64,000 nt of DNA from Lentibacillus halodurans (GCF_900112045.1 NZ_FOJW01000015.1:1-64000), one strand, 5' to 3'. Positions 1 through 7,685 are shown, counted from the first letter of the stretch. Translations and numbers: made by a program. The notes: generated by a model from the letters alone, not told the origin.

Positions 1-251
1 TTAAGTGAGTAGTGTTTGGCTAGATAATCAGAAATAGCTGCCAACTTCACTTTTTTTGTATACACTTTCTTCTTAGAAGAGGTTCTCTTTAAACCTTTCC
101 ATCCATATTTGGTTACGGATTTCTTCCAATCCATAAGCGCTGTATGATGTACACCATACTTTTGATAAATACCTCTTAAGCTAAAACCTTTATGTTCATA
201 TGCATCCAATACTATTTGTTTAAATTCAATCGTATAATTCTTTCTTGGCAT
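1..251 (-). CDS. IS3-family transposase OrfA (partial, runs off left edge)
   Basis: The reverse strand reads MPRKNYTIEFKQIVLDAYEH..., an N-terminal helix-turn-helix protein of the IS3 OrfA type. The stretch with RGIYQKYGV and ALMDWKKSV matches the usual 'sequence-specific recognition helix then W' pattern of these DNA-binding subunits. About 83 codons are visible before the window edge. The start ATG at 251 is preceded by an AGGGGAG ribosome site at 261-267. OrfA normally works with a frameshifted OrfAB product that carries the DDE catalytic domain, which would lie to the left of this window. Whether the element is intact cannot be judged here. Confidence 0.75.
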   Translation of the reverse strand, partial: MPRKNYTIEFKQIVLDAYEHKGFSLRGIYQKYGVHHTALMDWKKSVTKYGWKGLKRTSSKKKVYTKKVKLAAISDYLAKHYSL

Positions 252-318
252 AAAAATAACTCCCCTCAAAGTAGCAGATTTTATTTTTTTATCTGCCTAC
301 TTAGAAGGGAGCATATCA
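1..318 (-). mobile_element. Left end of an IS3-type insertion sequence
   Basis: On the reverse strand the sequence inward from 318 begins TGATATGCTCCC and continues through AAGTAGGCAG into the orfA leader. This has the TG start and the C-rich then AAGT-G-CA layout of IS150/IS3-group ends. The boundary is inferred from that motif and from the repeat that begins immediately outside it. The other end is not in the window. Confidence 0.6.
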
Positions 319-325
319 GTTTTTT

Positions 326-380
326 CCAATCATAGTGGAATCGTCGTTCGGATTTATCTTTGGCTTATATCCTTTTGTCC
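326..380 (-). repeat. Dispersed repeat F, copy 1 (truncated by IS)
   Basis: Read on the reverse strand, this segment (GACAAAAGGATAT, then CCAAAGATA, ATCCGAACGA and GATTCCACTATGAT) is nearly identical to 56095-56149. The second copy continues into the 3' arm of a 16-bp hairpin. This copy stops where the IS end begins, so the IS probably replaced or interrupted it. Confidence 0.75.
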
Positions 381-405
381 TTGTGAAACAGACAGAACAC
401 ACAAA

Positions 406-420
406 ATGTAAGCGTTTTTA
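406..420 (+). promoter_or_regulatory. Possible CcpA (cre) site
   Basis: ATGTAAGCGTTTTTA agrees with the cre consensus WTGNAANCGNWNNCW except for one position near the 3' end. It lies about 25 bp upstream of the -35 box of the glnK promoter. A single degenerate match is weak evidence. Confidence 0.3.
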
Positions 421-443
421 TAAAAATTTTCAAAAAATAGGGC

Positions 444-472
444 TTGAATTTTTTACTTTCAACCATTATGAT
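444..472 (+). promoter_or_regulatory. Candidate sigma-A promoter of glnK-amtB
   Basis: TTGAAT (444-449) and TATGAT (467-472) are separated by 17 bp. The predicted start is near 479, giving a short leader of about 55 nt before glnK. Confidence 0.5.
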
Positions 473-490
473 AAATAATATAACTTTTTA

Positions 491-507
491 TGTTAAGAAA
501 GTTAACA
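491..507 (+). promoter_or_regulatory. Candidate TnrA/GlnR operator
   Basis: TGTTAAGAAAGTTAACA is a 17-bp inverted repeat with the TGTNA...TNACA outer arms of TnrA/GlnR sites. Only two inner positions deviate from the TnrA consensus. It sits downstream of the predicted start site and 26 bp before the glnK start codon. That position fits repression better than the upstream TnrA activation known for B. subtilis nrgAB. Confidence 0.6.
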
Positions 508-533
508 TATTTTTTGAGAGGTGTTTGAAACAT

Positions 534-875
534 ATGAAAAAAATTGAAGCGATCATTCGTCCGGAAAGGATTCAGTTACTCCGTGATAAACTATCGGATA
601 TTGGAATCGGTGGTATGACCATAACGGAAGCAGCAGGAACCGGAAAACAAAAAGGTGGCACAGGGATTTTTCGTGGTACAACGTTCAAGGTTGAACTGCT
701 TCCTAAGATCAAAGTGGAAATTGTTGCGGATGAAGATCAATTAGAAAAAATTATTGATCTAATGATTAAAACTTGCAGCACAGGAGATGTTGGCGACGGA
801 AAAATCTTTATATCTCCGATTGAGCAAACGATTCGCATTCGTACAGGTGAGCGGGGGGAACAAGCGGTACTCTAA
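534..875 (+). CDS. glnK: Nitrogen regulatory P-II protein GlnK
   Basis: This 113-residue cytosolic trimer-forming signal protein senses ATP/ADP and 2-oxoglutarate and normally docks on the ammonium transporter encoded next to it. The P-II fold signatures are present: the KKIEAIIRP start, the T-loop region around residues 37-55, and the C-terminal TGDVGDGKIF and IRTGERG segments. Residue 51, the Tyr uridylylated in enteric P-II proteins, is Phe here (RGTTFKV). Control by uridylylation is therefore unlikely, as also in B. subtilis. The start at 534 follows GAGAGGTG; an in-frame extension back to 444 lacks a ribosome site. amtB follows after 20 bp, so the two are probably co-transcribed. Confidence 0.93.
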   Translation: MKKIEAIIRPERIQLLRDKLSDIGIGGMTITEAAGTGKQKGGTGIFRGTTFKVELLPKIKVEIVADEDQLEKIIDLMIKTCSTGDVGDGKIFISPIEQTIRIRTGERGEQAVL

Positions 876-895
876 CATTTAAAGGAGGATCATGT

Positions 896-2263
896 ATGAT
901 TAAAAAAATTGCCTTTTTATCGTTTCTTTTTTTGTCACTTACCTCAAGGGTATATGCAGCACCGACAACTGAGTCACTTCAGCTGTCTGTTGATACAGTA
1001 TGGGTGATGATGGCTGCCTTTTTGGTATTCTTCATGCATGCAGGATTTGCGATGGTTGAATCAGGGTTTACGAGGGCAAAAAACGCCCTCAATATTCTGA
1101 TGAAGAACTTTATTACCATTAGTCTTGCTGCCATTCTTTTTTTTCTTGTCGGCTATGGGCTGATGTTCGGTACATCCTCGGTTTCGCTGATAGGCAGTGA
1201 TGGTTTTATGCTAAGTGGCGTTGAGGACATTGGTTTCTTTGTATTTCAGGCAATGTTTGTTGCCACAGCAGCCACGATTATTTCGGGCGCTGTTGCAGAG
1301 CGTATGAAATTAAGCAGTTATGTCATGATGGTCGCTGTCATGACGGCCTTTATCTATCCGGTAGTCGGCCACTGGATTTGGCAGGGTGATGGCTGGCTGA
1401 CAGCACTTGGATTCAGTGATTTTGCCGGTTCGACAGTTGTTCATCTGACTGGTGCTATCGGTGCTTTAACAGCTGTATTGTTTCTGGGACCGCGTCTTGG
1501 AAAATATAGCGGTAAGAAAGTCAATGTTATACCAGGTCATAATATTCCGCTGGGAGCACTGGGGGTATTCATTCTTTGGCTTGGCTGGTTCGGCTTCAAT
1601 GGTGGAAGCTCACTGGCGGCTGATCCTGAATTAGTGCCGATGGTTATAGGTACCACGCTGCTGTCAACGTCGGCAGCACTGATATCCACGGTTTTATATA
1701 CGAAACTCCGCTTTAATCGTGTAGATGGATCGTTATCACTCAACGGTGTATTGGCTGGCCTTGTTGGTATCACAGCCGGCTGTGCAGAAATATCACTTGG
1801 GGGTTCCATACTCGTCGGTATCATTTCAGGTGTTGTGTTAGTGGAAGGTATTCACTTTCTGGATGTTAAATTGCGGATTGACGATCCTGTAGGCGCTATT
1901 ACAGTGCATGGTATCTGCGGTATCTGGGGAACGGTTGCAGTCGGCCTGTTCTCGACAACCAATGGTCTTTTTTATGGAGCGGGGCCCTCCCAGTTGTTTG
2001 TACAATTGGCAGGTGTTATTGCCGTAATTGTCTGGACAATGGCTGTGATGGGGACTTTCTTATTTGTTGCAACACGTTTCGCTCCGATTCGTGTATCACA
2101 AAAAGAAGAAATTGCCGGTCTTGACTTTACGGAGCACGGATCCAACGCTTATGAGCTAAAAGAGGTTATTTTATCGAATAATCAAGAGACTGTAGATGGT
2201 AAACTGGCACTGGCTGACCGTTTAAATAGCTTGTCTGGTTCAAATGCAGAAGAAAAAATATGA
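896..2263 (+). CDS. amtB: Ammonium transporter
   Basis: A 455-residue Amt/Mep/Rh-family channel for ammonium uptake in the cytoplasmic membrane. A cleavable signal-like N-terminus (about 21 residues, ending VYAAP) precedes some eleven membrane segments. Family motifs are visible: FMHAGFAMVESG, GNH-like pore sequences such as VGHWIWQGDGW, DFAGSTVVHLTG, and DDPVGAITVHGICG carrying a conserved pore His. AAAGGAGG lies 8 bp upstream of the ATG. Pairing with glnK allows GlnK to block the pore when nitrogen is plentiful. The charged ~50-residue cytosolic tail is typical of the family. Confidence 0.95.
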   Translation: MIKKIAFLSFLFLSLTSRVYAAPTTESLQLSVDTVWVMMAAFLVFFMHAGFAMVESGFTRAKNALNILMKNFITISLAAILFFLVGYGLMFGTSSVSLIGSDGFMLSGVEDIGFFVFQAMFVATAATIISGAVAERMKLSSYVMMVAVMTAFIYPVVGHWIWQGDGWLTALGFSDFAGSTVVHLTGAIGALTAVLFLGPRLGKYSGKKVNVIPGHNIPLGALGVFILWLGWFGFNGGSSLAADPELVPMVIGTTLLSTSAALISTVLYTKLRFNRVDGSLSLNGVLAGLVGITAGCAEISLGGSILVGIISGVVLVEGIHFLDVKLRIDDPVGAITVHGICGIWGTVAVGLFSTTNGLFYGAGPSQLFVQLAGVIAVIVWTMAVMGTFLFVATRFAPIRVSQKEEIAGLDFTEHGSNAYELKEVILSNNQETVDGKLALADRLNSLSGSNAEEKI

Positions 2264-2281
2264 AAACTGCGTAAAAAACAA

Positions 2282-2310
2282 TTGACAAAATGTTATAACG
2301 GTAGTAAAGT
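2282..2310 (+). promoter_or_regulatory. Candidate promoter of the metNIQ leader
   Basis: TTGACA (2282-2287) and TAAAGT (2305-2310) are 17 bp apart, about 27 bp upstream of the first SAM riboswitch. No comparable promoter is seen between the two riboswitches, so one transcript should carry both. Confidence 0.5.
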
Positions 2311-2336
2311 TTAAATCATATTAAATTAAATAATCG

Positions 2337-2448
2337 AACTTCTTATTCAGAGAGGTGGAGGGACATGGCCCTGTGAAACCTCGGCAGCGGACTTTATAAC
2401 AAAGTACTGTGCCAATTCCAGCAAGCATTCGCTTGAAAATAAGAAGAG
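2337..2448 (+). promoter_or_regulatory. SAM-I (S-box) riboswitch, first of two
   Basis: The S-box core is clear: AGAGGTGGAGGGA, CCCTGTGAAACC, TCGGCAGC and GTGCCAA-TCCAGCA. The closing P1 helix pairs CTTCTTAT (2339-2346) with ATAAGAAG (2439-2446). The 3' side of P1 can also pair with CTCTTCTT in the following terminator, giving the usual anti-terminator. Binding of S-adenosylmethionine should end transcription. Confidence 0.95.
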
Positions 2449-2462
2449 TGTGCACGTTTCTT

Positions 2463-2505
2463 AAATCTCTTCTTATTTCATTATAGGAAGAGATTTCTAA
2501 TTTTT
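2463..2505 (+). terminator. Terminator of SAM riboswitch 1
   Basis: AAATCTCTTC (2463-2472) pairs with GAAGAGATTT (2487-2496), followed by a T-rich run. Confidence 0.85.
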
Positions 2506-2521
2506 AACAACTGAATATATC

Positions 2522-2634
2522 TGAACTTCTTATCCAGAGAGGTGGAGGGACTGGCCCTGTGAAACCTCGGCAGCGGACTTTTTTAAGTACTGTGCCAAAT
2601 CCAGCAGGCAACAAGGCTTGATAGATAAGAAGAG
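2522..2634 (+). promoter_or_regulatory. SAM-I (S-box) riboswitch, second of two
   Basis: It is nearly identical to the first copy in the core (AGAGGTGGAGGGA, CCCTGTGAAACCTCGG, GTGCCAAATCCAGCA). P1 pairs CTTCTTATC (2526-2534) with GATAAGAAG (2624-2632). It has its own terminator and lies directly upstream of metN. Confidence 0.95.
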
Positions 2635-2642
2635 GTATGCGG

Positions 2643-2680
2643 AAATGCCTCTTCTTATCGATTAAGGAGAGGCATTTTTA
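2643..2680 (+). terminator. Terminator of SAM riboswitch 2
   Basis: AAATGCCTCT (2643-2652) pairs with AGAGGCATTT (2668-2677) before a T run. It ends about 20 bp before the metN start codon. Confidence 0.85.
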
Positions 2681-2701
2681 TATTTGAAGGAGTGGGTATC
2701 A

Positions 2702-3733
2702 TTGATTACGTTTGAAAACGTGACGAAGATTTACGAAAGTGCAGGACAGCAAGTAAAGGCATTAGATGAGGTTGATCTGCATATTGAGGAAGGCGAGATA
2801 TATGGTGTTATCGGTTTCAGTGGTGCAGGCAAAAGTTCACTGGTGCGTTGTGTGAATTTACTCGAGCGGCCAACTTCGGGAAACGTTATTGTAAATAATC
2901 AGAACCTGCAGTGTCTTTCGCCTAAGGAACTGCGGGAGGCAAAACGGCATATCGGAATGATTTTTCAGCATTTCAATTTGCTTAATTCGAAAACCGTTTT
3001 TACGAACGTAGCCATGCCATTATTGCTCATGAAGCAATCAAAAAAAGAAGTGGAACAACGCGTATATGAGCTATTAGAATTCGTTGGTCTCCGTGATAAG
3101 GCGGCTGATTACCCGGACCAGCTGTCGGGCGGCCAAAAACAACGCGTAGGCATTGCCCGGGCATTGGCAACTCAGCCATCTGTCTTATTATGTGATGAAG
3201 CAACGTCAGCACTGGATCCGCAAACGACAGAATCCATTTTAAAGCTTTTAAAAAGAATTAATCAGGCGTATAACATTACGATTTTAATCATTACGCATGA
3301 AATGGGTGTTATTCGGGAGATTTGCGATAAGGTAGCTGTTCTAGATCAGGGGAAAGTCATCGAATCAGGATCTGTTTTTGAGGTTTTTGCACAGCCAAAA
3401 ACAGAAATTGCACATGATTTTGTCAGTACAGTGATGCAAGATGACATACCAGAATCCGTTCATCAATTAATACAATCACAATCATCTACTAACCGGATTT
3501 ATCGCATTGTATTTGTTGGTGATTCTGCTGGAGCGCCGCTGCTTTCCCAAATAGCTAAACGTTTTGATGTGGAAGTGAATGTCTTATTTGGCAGTATAAC
3601 GGAGCTGCAGGGAACACCTTTTGGCAATTTGATTGTGAAATTCGAAGGTGACGCAAAAGAGATTAATCGGGTTATCATGGATATCAATCAACAGGAAGTA
3701 ACCGTCAAGGAGGTGCTAGAAGATGCTGGTTGA
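2702..3733 (+). CDS. metN: Methionine ABC transporter, ATP-binding protein MetN
   Basis: ATPase of the MetNIQ importer for D/L-methionine, working at the inner face of the membrane. Visible motifs are Walker A GFSGAGKSS, the ABC signature LSGGQKQR, Walker B LLCDEATSAL and the switch His in ITHEMGV. The last ~75 residues form a NIL domain, the regulatory methionine-binding domain of MetN. I place the start at TTG 2702 because AAGGAG (2687-2692) lies 9 bp upstream and the product then begins MITFENV like its homologues; a TTG at 2684 is also in frame. Transcription is controlled by the tandem SAM riboswitches. It overlaps metI by 11 bp. Confidence 0.95.
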   Translation: MITFENVTKIYESAGQQVKALDEVDLHIEEGEIYGVIGFSGAGKSSLVRCVNLLERPTSGNVIVNNQNLQCLSPKELREAKRHIGMIFQHFNLLNSKTVFTNVAMPLLLMKQSKKEVEQRVYELLEFVGLRDKAADYPDQLSGGQKQRVGIARALATQPSVLLCDEATSALDPQTTESILKLLKRINQAYNITILIITHEMGVIREICDKVAVLDQGKVIESGSVFEVFAQPKTEIAHDFVSTVMQDDIPESVHQLIQSQSSTNRIYRIVFVGDSAGAPLLSQIAKRFDVEVNVLFGSITELQGTPFGNLIVKFEGDAKEINRVIMDINQQEVTVKEVLEDAG

Positions 3734-4373
3734 CTGGAATCAAATTCTGGCAGCATTAGGCGAAACCATTACAATGGTCGCTATTTCACTGCTTTTTGCA
3801 ACTGTAATTGGTTTAACGTTGGGTATTTTGCTGGTTGTCACACGTAAAGGACATTTGTGGGAGAATGCAGCGGTTTTTAATGTGCTGAATGCCATTGTCA
3901 ACGTATTTCGATCGATACCTTTTATTATTTTGATGGTTGCTGTAATCCCGTTTACCCGATTGCTTGTTGGAACGTCAATCGGGACGGCAGCTGCTATTGT
4001 ACCTATGGTGCTTTTTTCAGGGCCATACATTGCCAGATTAATTGAAAACTCGCTGCTTGAAGTTGATCCTGGTGTTATGGAAGCTGCGCAGGCAATGGGC
4101 GCAACACCACGGCAAATTATCATGCGATTCCTGATACCAGAGGCATTAAGCTCTCTTTTATTAGGATTAACTATTGCAACGATTGGGCTGATTGGTGCCT
4201 CAGCTATGGCTGGTGCAATTGGCGGCGGCGGACTTGGCGATTTAGCTATTACTTATGGCTATCAGCGATTTGACACGATCGTGATGATAATTACCGTAGC
4301 CATTCTTGTTGTCATGGTACAAGGATTGCAAACGGCGGGAAATATATTATCCAGAAAAGTCAGACGGCGCTAA
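3723..4373 (+). CDS. metI: Methionine ABC transporter permease MetI
   Basis: A 216-residue permease with about five membrane helices that forms the homodimeric channel of MetNIQ. The cytoplasmic coupling loop carries the EAA motif, seen as EAAQAMGATPRQI followed by FLIPEA. The length matches the family. Its start lies inside the metN 3' end, so translation of the two is probably coupled. Confidence 0.95.
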   Translation: MLVDWNQILAALGETITMVAISLLFATVIGLTLGILLVVTRKGHLWENAAVFNVLNAIVNVFRSIPFIILMVAVIPFTRLLVGTSIGTAAAIVPMVLFSGPYIARLIENSLLEVDPGVMEAAQAMGATPRQIIMRFLIPEALSSLLLGLTIATIGLIGASAMAGAIGGGGLGDLAITYGYQRFDTIVMIITVAILVVMVQGLQTAGNILSRKVRRR

Positions 4374-4416
4374 AATCAGGAGCGGAAAGTTATCGTTAAA
4401 AGGAGAGAAAAACAAC

Positions 4417-5226
4417 ATGAAGAAATTTGGATTTTTAGTATTACTTATCGGCTTAATAGTCATTGTGAGTGCTTGTAACAGTGAGTCAACCGTAAAGGTG
4501 GGAATTAGTGGCTCCGACACAACGGTTTGGGATTTTGTTGCCGAAAAAGCAAAGGAAGAAGGCATTAACGTTGAGATTGTTCGTTTTTCGGATTACGTGC
4601 AGCCGAATCTGGCACTGGCTGAAGGAGAGCTTGATGCGAATGCCTTTCAAACAGTATCCTACTTTGATGCATTTATCGAAGAACATGATCTGGATCTAGC
4701 TCCAATTGCTACAACCGTCATAGCACCAATGGGGCTTTACTCTGAAAAATACGATTCACCAGAAGAACTGCCGGAAGGGGCGACCATTGCCCTGCCTAAA
4801 GAAGCAACCAATATGGGACGCGGGCTGCTGCTGTTGCAGGAAGCAGGATTGATTGAATTAGAGGAAGACTTTGATGGCAATGGCTCTTTAGACAAGATTG
4901 TGGATAACCCTAAGAATTTGCAGTTTGAAACACTTGTAGCGGCTCAAACGCCGCGTGTTTTGCCGGATGTAGCTGCTTCCATTGTTAATAATGGAATTGC
5001 CGTTGATGCAGGATTCAGCCCATTAGATGATTCCATTTTTCATGAAAATGAAACAGCAACACCTTATATCAATATTATCGCTGTTAATGAAGAAGACAAA
5101 GATAACGAAGTGCTGCAGCAATTGGCTGATATTTACCAATCAGATGATGTGAAGGCATTAATTGAAGAAGAATACGAGGGAAATCAGATACCCACTTTCG
5201 TATCGCTGGACAAAATTGGCTGGTAA
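4417..5226 (+). CDS. metQ: Methionine-binding lipoprotein MetQ
   Basis: The extracellular substrate-binding protein of the methionine importer. A lipoprotein signal (MKKFGFLVLL...) ends in the lipobox VSAC with Cys20 as the lipidated residue. The NLPA-family body contains VGISGSDTTVWDFV, NAFQTVSYFD and ALPKEATNMGRGL. The start at 4417 follows AAAGGAGAG. It is the last gene of the metNIQ operon, 43 bp after metI. Total length 269 residues is normal for MetQ. Confidence 0.94.
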   Translation: MKKFGFLVLLIGLIVIVSACNSESTVKVGISGSDTTVWDFVAEKAKEEGINVEIVRFSDYVQPNLALAEGELDANAFQTVSYFDAFIEEHDLDLAPIATTVIAPMGLYSEKYDSPEELPEGATIALPKEATNMGRGLLLLQEAGLIELEEDFDGNGSLDKIVDNPKNLQFETLVAAQTPRVLPDVAASIVNNGIAVDAGFSPLDDSIFHENETATPYINIIAVNEEDKDNEVLQQLADIYQSDDVKALIEEEYEGNQIPTFVSLDKIGW

Positions 5227-5392
5227 GCATTTTTTGTAACGTTAAACACTAAGGCTCTCACTATGAGGATTTGGTGTGAAAGCGGGTTTTTCCAAATAAC
5301 TTTGCTAAAAGTTTATTGCTTTCACTTGTGAATTCTGGCTGCTCGATGCACAACGAAAAAAGTTTCCAAAAATAATATGATGGGGTGATTGG

Positions 5393-6607
5393 ATGACAAT
5401 TACAGCAAGCAGATTAGCTGAGATGAAAAATATGATTTCTGGAAACATTGAAGCGCATCAAGAACAATACGTGAAAACAAGTCATGCAATTCATGATAAT
5501 CCGGAAATCGGGAATGAAGAATATTTTGCATCACAATTATTAACGGATATCCTTTTTAAAGAAGGTTTCACGATTGAAACAGGTGTTGCTGGTCATGAAA
5601 CAGCATTCCTGGCGCAACGAAAAGGTGAAAAAGAAGGGCTTAGAATCGGTTTATTAGCTGAGTATGATGCGCTGCCGGGGCTAGGTCATGCATGTGGACA
5701 TAACATGATTGGAACAACAAGTGTTGCTGCAGCTGTTGCTTTAAGTAAGGTCATTGATGAAATTGGCGGGGAACTTATTGTGCTTGGAACACCTGCAGAA
5801 GAAGGCGGTCCAAATGGCAGTGCGAAAGGAAGTTTTGTGAAGGCAGGTTTATTGGAGAATATTGACGCTGCTGTAATGCTTCATCCCGGAAATGAAACGA
5901 ATCTGACCAGTCCAACTCTAGCCGTCGATCCGCTTGATTTTGAATTTTTTGGCCAATCCGCACATGCATCAGCCCATCCAGAAAAAGGAATCAATGCGCT
6001 GGATGGGGTTATCCAACTGTTTAACGGGATTAATGCGTTACGTCAGCATTTACCGTCTGATGTCAGGATTCATGGCGTTATAAGCAATGGTGGTGATGCA
6101 CCCAACATCGTTCCGGAATATGCGAAAGCGAGATTTTTTATACGGGCAGCAACCAGGACGGTCTTAAACGATGTAACGGAAAAAGTGAAGGGAATTGCAA
6201 ATGGCGCTGCATCGGCAACCGGAGCGACTGTCAACATAACGCCGTTCCAAAATGAAGTCGATAACTTTATTGTTAACAAACGCTTCGATCATGTATTTAA
6301 AGAAGTCATCGAAGGGTTGGGTGAAACAGTTAATACAGTGGAAAGAACGGCTCTGGGATCAACAGACGCAGGAAATGTCAGCCAAGTTGTCCCGACGATT
6401 CATCCTCATATTAAAATAGGTCCGACTGATCTAGTAGGACATACGGATGTATTTAGAGAAGCGGCGCGGTCTGAAAAAGGAGATCAGGCACTTATAACGG
6501 GTGCAAAGGCAGTCGCTTTGACCATACTGGAACTTTTAAGGAACAGATCGGTTTATGATGGGATTTACCAGGAGTTTTTGGAGCGGACAGAGCCCGCTCA
6601 TCAATAG
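5393..6607 (+). CDS. M20-family metallopeptidase / amidohydrolase
   Basis: A 404-residue cytosolic zinc hydrolase of the M20D group, which removes acyl groups from N-acyl amino acids or cleaves aminoacyl amides. The metal site is recognisable in AEYDALPGLGHACGHN, the EEGG motif (TPAEEGGPNGSA) and the His of MLHPGNE. The dimerisation domain occupies roughly residues 180-290. A GGGGTG ribosome site precedes the ATG. It follows metNIQ after 166 bp in the same direction and could supply amino acids from N-acyl substrates; this link is inference. The exact substrate cannot be told from sequence. Confidence 0.85.
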   Translation: MTITASRLAEMKNMISGNIEAHQEQYVKTSHAIHDNPEIGNEEYFASQLLTDILFKEGFTIETGVAGHETAFLAQRKGEKEGLRIGLLAEYDALPGLGHACGHNMIGTTSVAAAVALSKVIDEIGGELIVLGTPAEEGGPNGSAKGSFVKAGLLENIDAAVMLHPGNETNLTSPTLAVDPLDFEFFGQSAHASAHPEKGINALDGVIQLFNGINALRQHLPSDVRIHGVISNGGDAPNIVPEYAKARFFIRAATRTVLNDVTEKVKGIANGAASATGATVNITPFQNEVDNFIVNKRFDHVFKEVIEGLGETVNTVERTALGSTDAGNVSQVVPTIHPHIKIGPTDLVGHTDVFREAARSEKGDQALITGAKAVALTILELLRNRSVYDGIYQEFLERTEPAHQ

Positions 6608-6684
6608 GAAATAATACACATAAAAATTTTTGTATAAGTAAAATATTTACGGGAAGAGATATATTAAATCGAACATTTTGAAAG

Positions 6685-7279
6685 TTGACGTCCTTTGTAT
6701 CACACAACAAAGGAACTCTCACCTTTGATAGAATAGATTCGTCGAAAAACCAAACAAAAGGTGGAATTCCTCATCCGGCATCTTTATCAACCGCTATCGC
6801 TGAGGCAGAGAAGGCGGAGATAGACGACGATAAGAAAGATGACATTGCCGAATTGCGCATGTTTATTTTAGATAATCAAGAAGCCATCAGGGGTTATCGT
6901 GAGAGACTGTAGGAAAAGGGCGTAGAGACGGATTGGATGCGTCCGATGGGTTCCGCCGAACTCCAACATGAACTTCTTTTCCAGGCGCCTGAAGAAAATG
7001 GGTTATAGCTGGTCTGTGGACGGCCTTGAGGCTATGACGAGATCCATTATTCACCGGTTTGATGGAACATTGGAAGAGGCGCTTGATTTCACAACAAGTG
7101 ATTATCAGAATGACGAATCTCGGGAAGAAAAGGTTTCGCTCAAACAATTACTGAAACAAAAGACAGGACAGTCTGTAGGAGCTGTGATAGGCAGCATGCT
7201 TGTACTGTGGGGTAAGGAGCTAAGCAGCAATACAGCACAGGCTTTGCGTGGATTAGCTGGCCTCCACTCCCAAAAATAG
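6685..7279 (+). pseudogene. Decayed UPF0236 / ISLre2-type transposase (C-terminal remnant)
   Basis: Two open stretches belong to one gene. The first (6685-6912) ends ILDNQEAIRGYRERL then a TAG, and the frame reads through that stop into EKGVETDWMRPMGSAE. A frameshift near 6960 then moves to the frame that continues SNMNFFSRRLKKMGYSWSVDG. GSAESN, RLKKMGYSWS and the following GLEAM are typical of the C-terminus of UPF0236/ISLre2 transposases. The N-terminal catalytic part is absent. At least one stop and one frameshift make it nonfunctional. Confidence 0.75.
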
Positions 7280-7292
7280 ATTTATACACTAA

Positions 7293-7408
7293 GCGGCCCG
7301 TATACACGCAGACTCCAGCGGGAGGAAAGGCATCGGTGAGACCCCGTAGTGCGCCAGCACGAGGAGGCTCACCAGCCACCCGCGGAAAGCGGAGTGTATA
7401 CGGGCCGC
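7293..7408 (+). repeat. GC-rich palindromic repeat A, copy 1
   Basis: Perfect 15-bp arms, GCGGCCCGTATACAC (7293-7307) and GTGTATACGGGCCGC (7394-7408), enclose a GC-rich core with GACTCCAGCGGGAGG, GGTGAGACCCCG, CGAGGAGGCTCACC and CCCGCGGAAAGCG. A related core with different but still complementary arms occurs at 56457-56572. Confidence 0.85.
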
Positions 7409-7513
7409 AGGTAAGAAAATAACCGCGTCTTTACATCAACAATCAAAAAGAAATTCAAAGGTCGAGAGAAACTTCCCGCAAAAAATTGACTCACTCAAAA
7501 TTTTTCACCGGGA

Positions 7514-7542
7514 TTGACAAGATATTTATACTATAGTATATT
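7514..7542 (+). promoter_or_regulatory. Promoter of tRNA-Ser
   Basis: TTGACA (7514-7519), a 17-bp spacer and TATATT (7537-7542) lie 14 bp upstream of the mature tRNA. Confidence 0.8.
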
Positions 7543-7556
7543 ATATCTTGTCGCAT

Positions 7557-7649
7557 GGAGGTATACCCAAGTCTGGCTGAAGGGATCGGTCTTGAAAACC
7601 GACAGGCGGGTCAAACCGCGCGGGGGTTCGAATCCCTCTACCTCCTCCA
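7557..7649 (+). tRNA. tRNA-Ser(TGA)
   Basis: A class II tRNA with a long variable arm. The acceptor pairs GGAGGTA with TACCTCC, the anticodon loop contains TGA (GTCTTGAAAAC), the T arm reads GGGGGTTCGAATCCC, and CCA is encoded. It reads UCA and related serine codons. Confidence 0.97.
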
Positions 7650-7685
7650 TTTAATTAAATCGCATAAGTTGGAGATAAAACCACC

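Noticed and set aside
1537-1824. 95-codon reverse frame within amtB
   Set aside because: It is the shadow of a strongly conserved transporter gene, has no ribosome site and no family resemblance.
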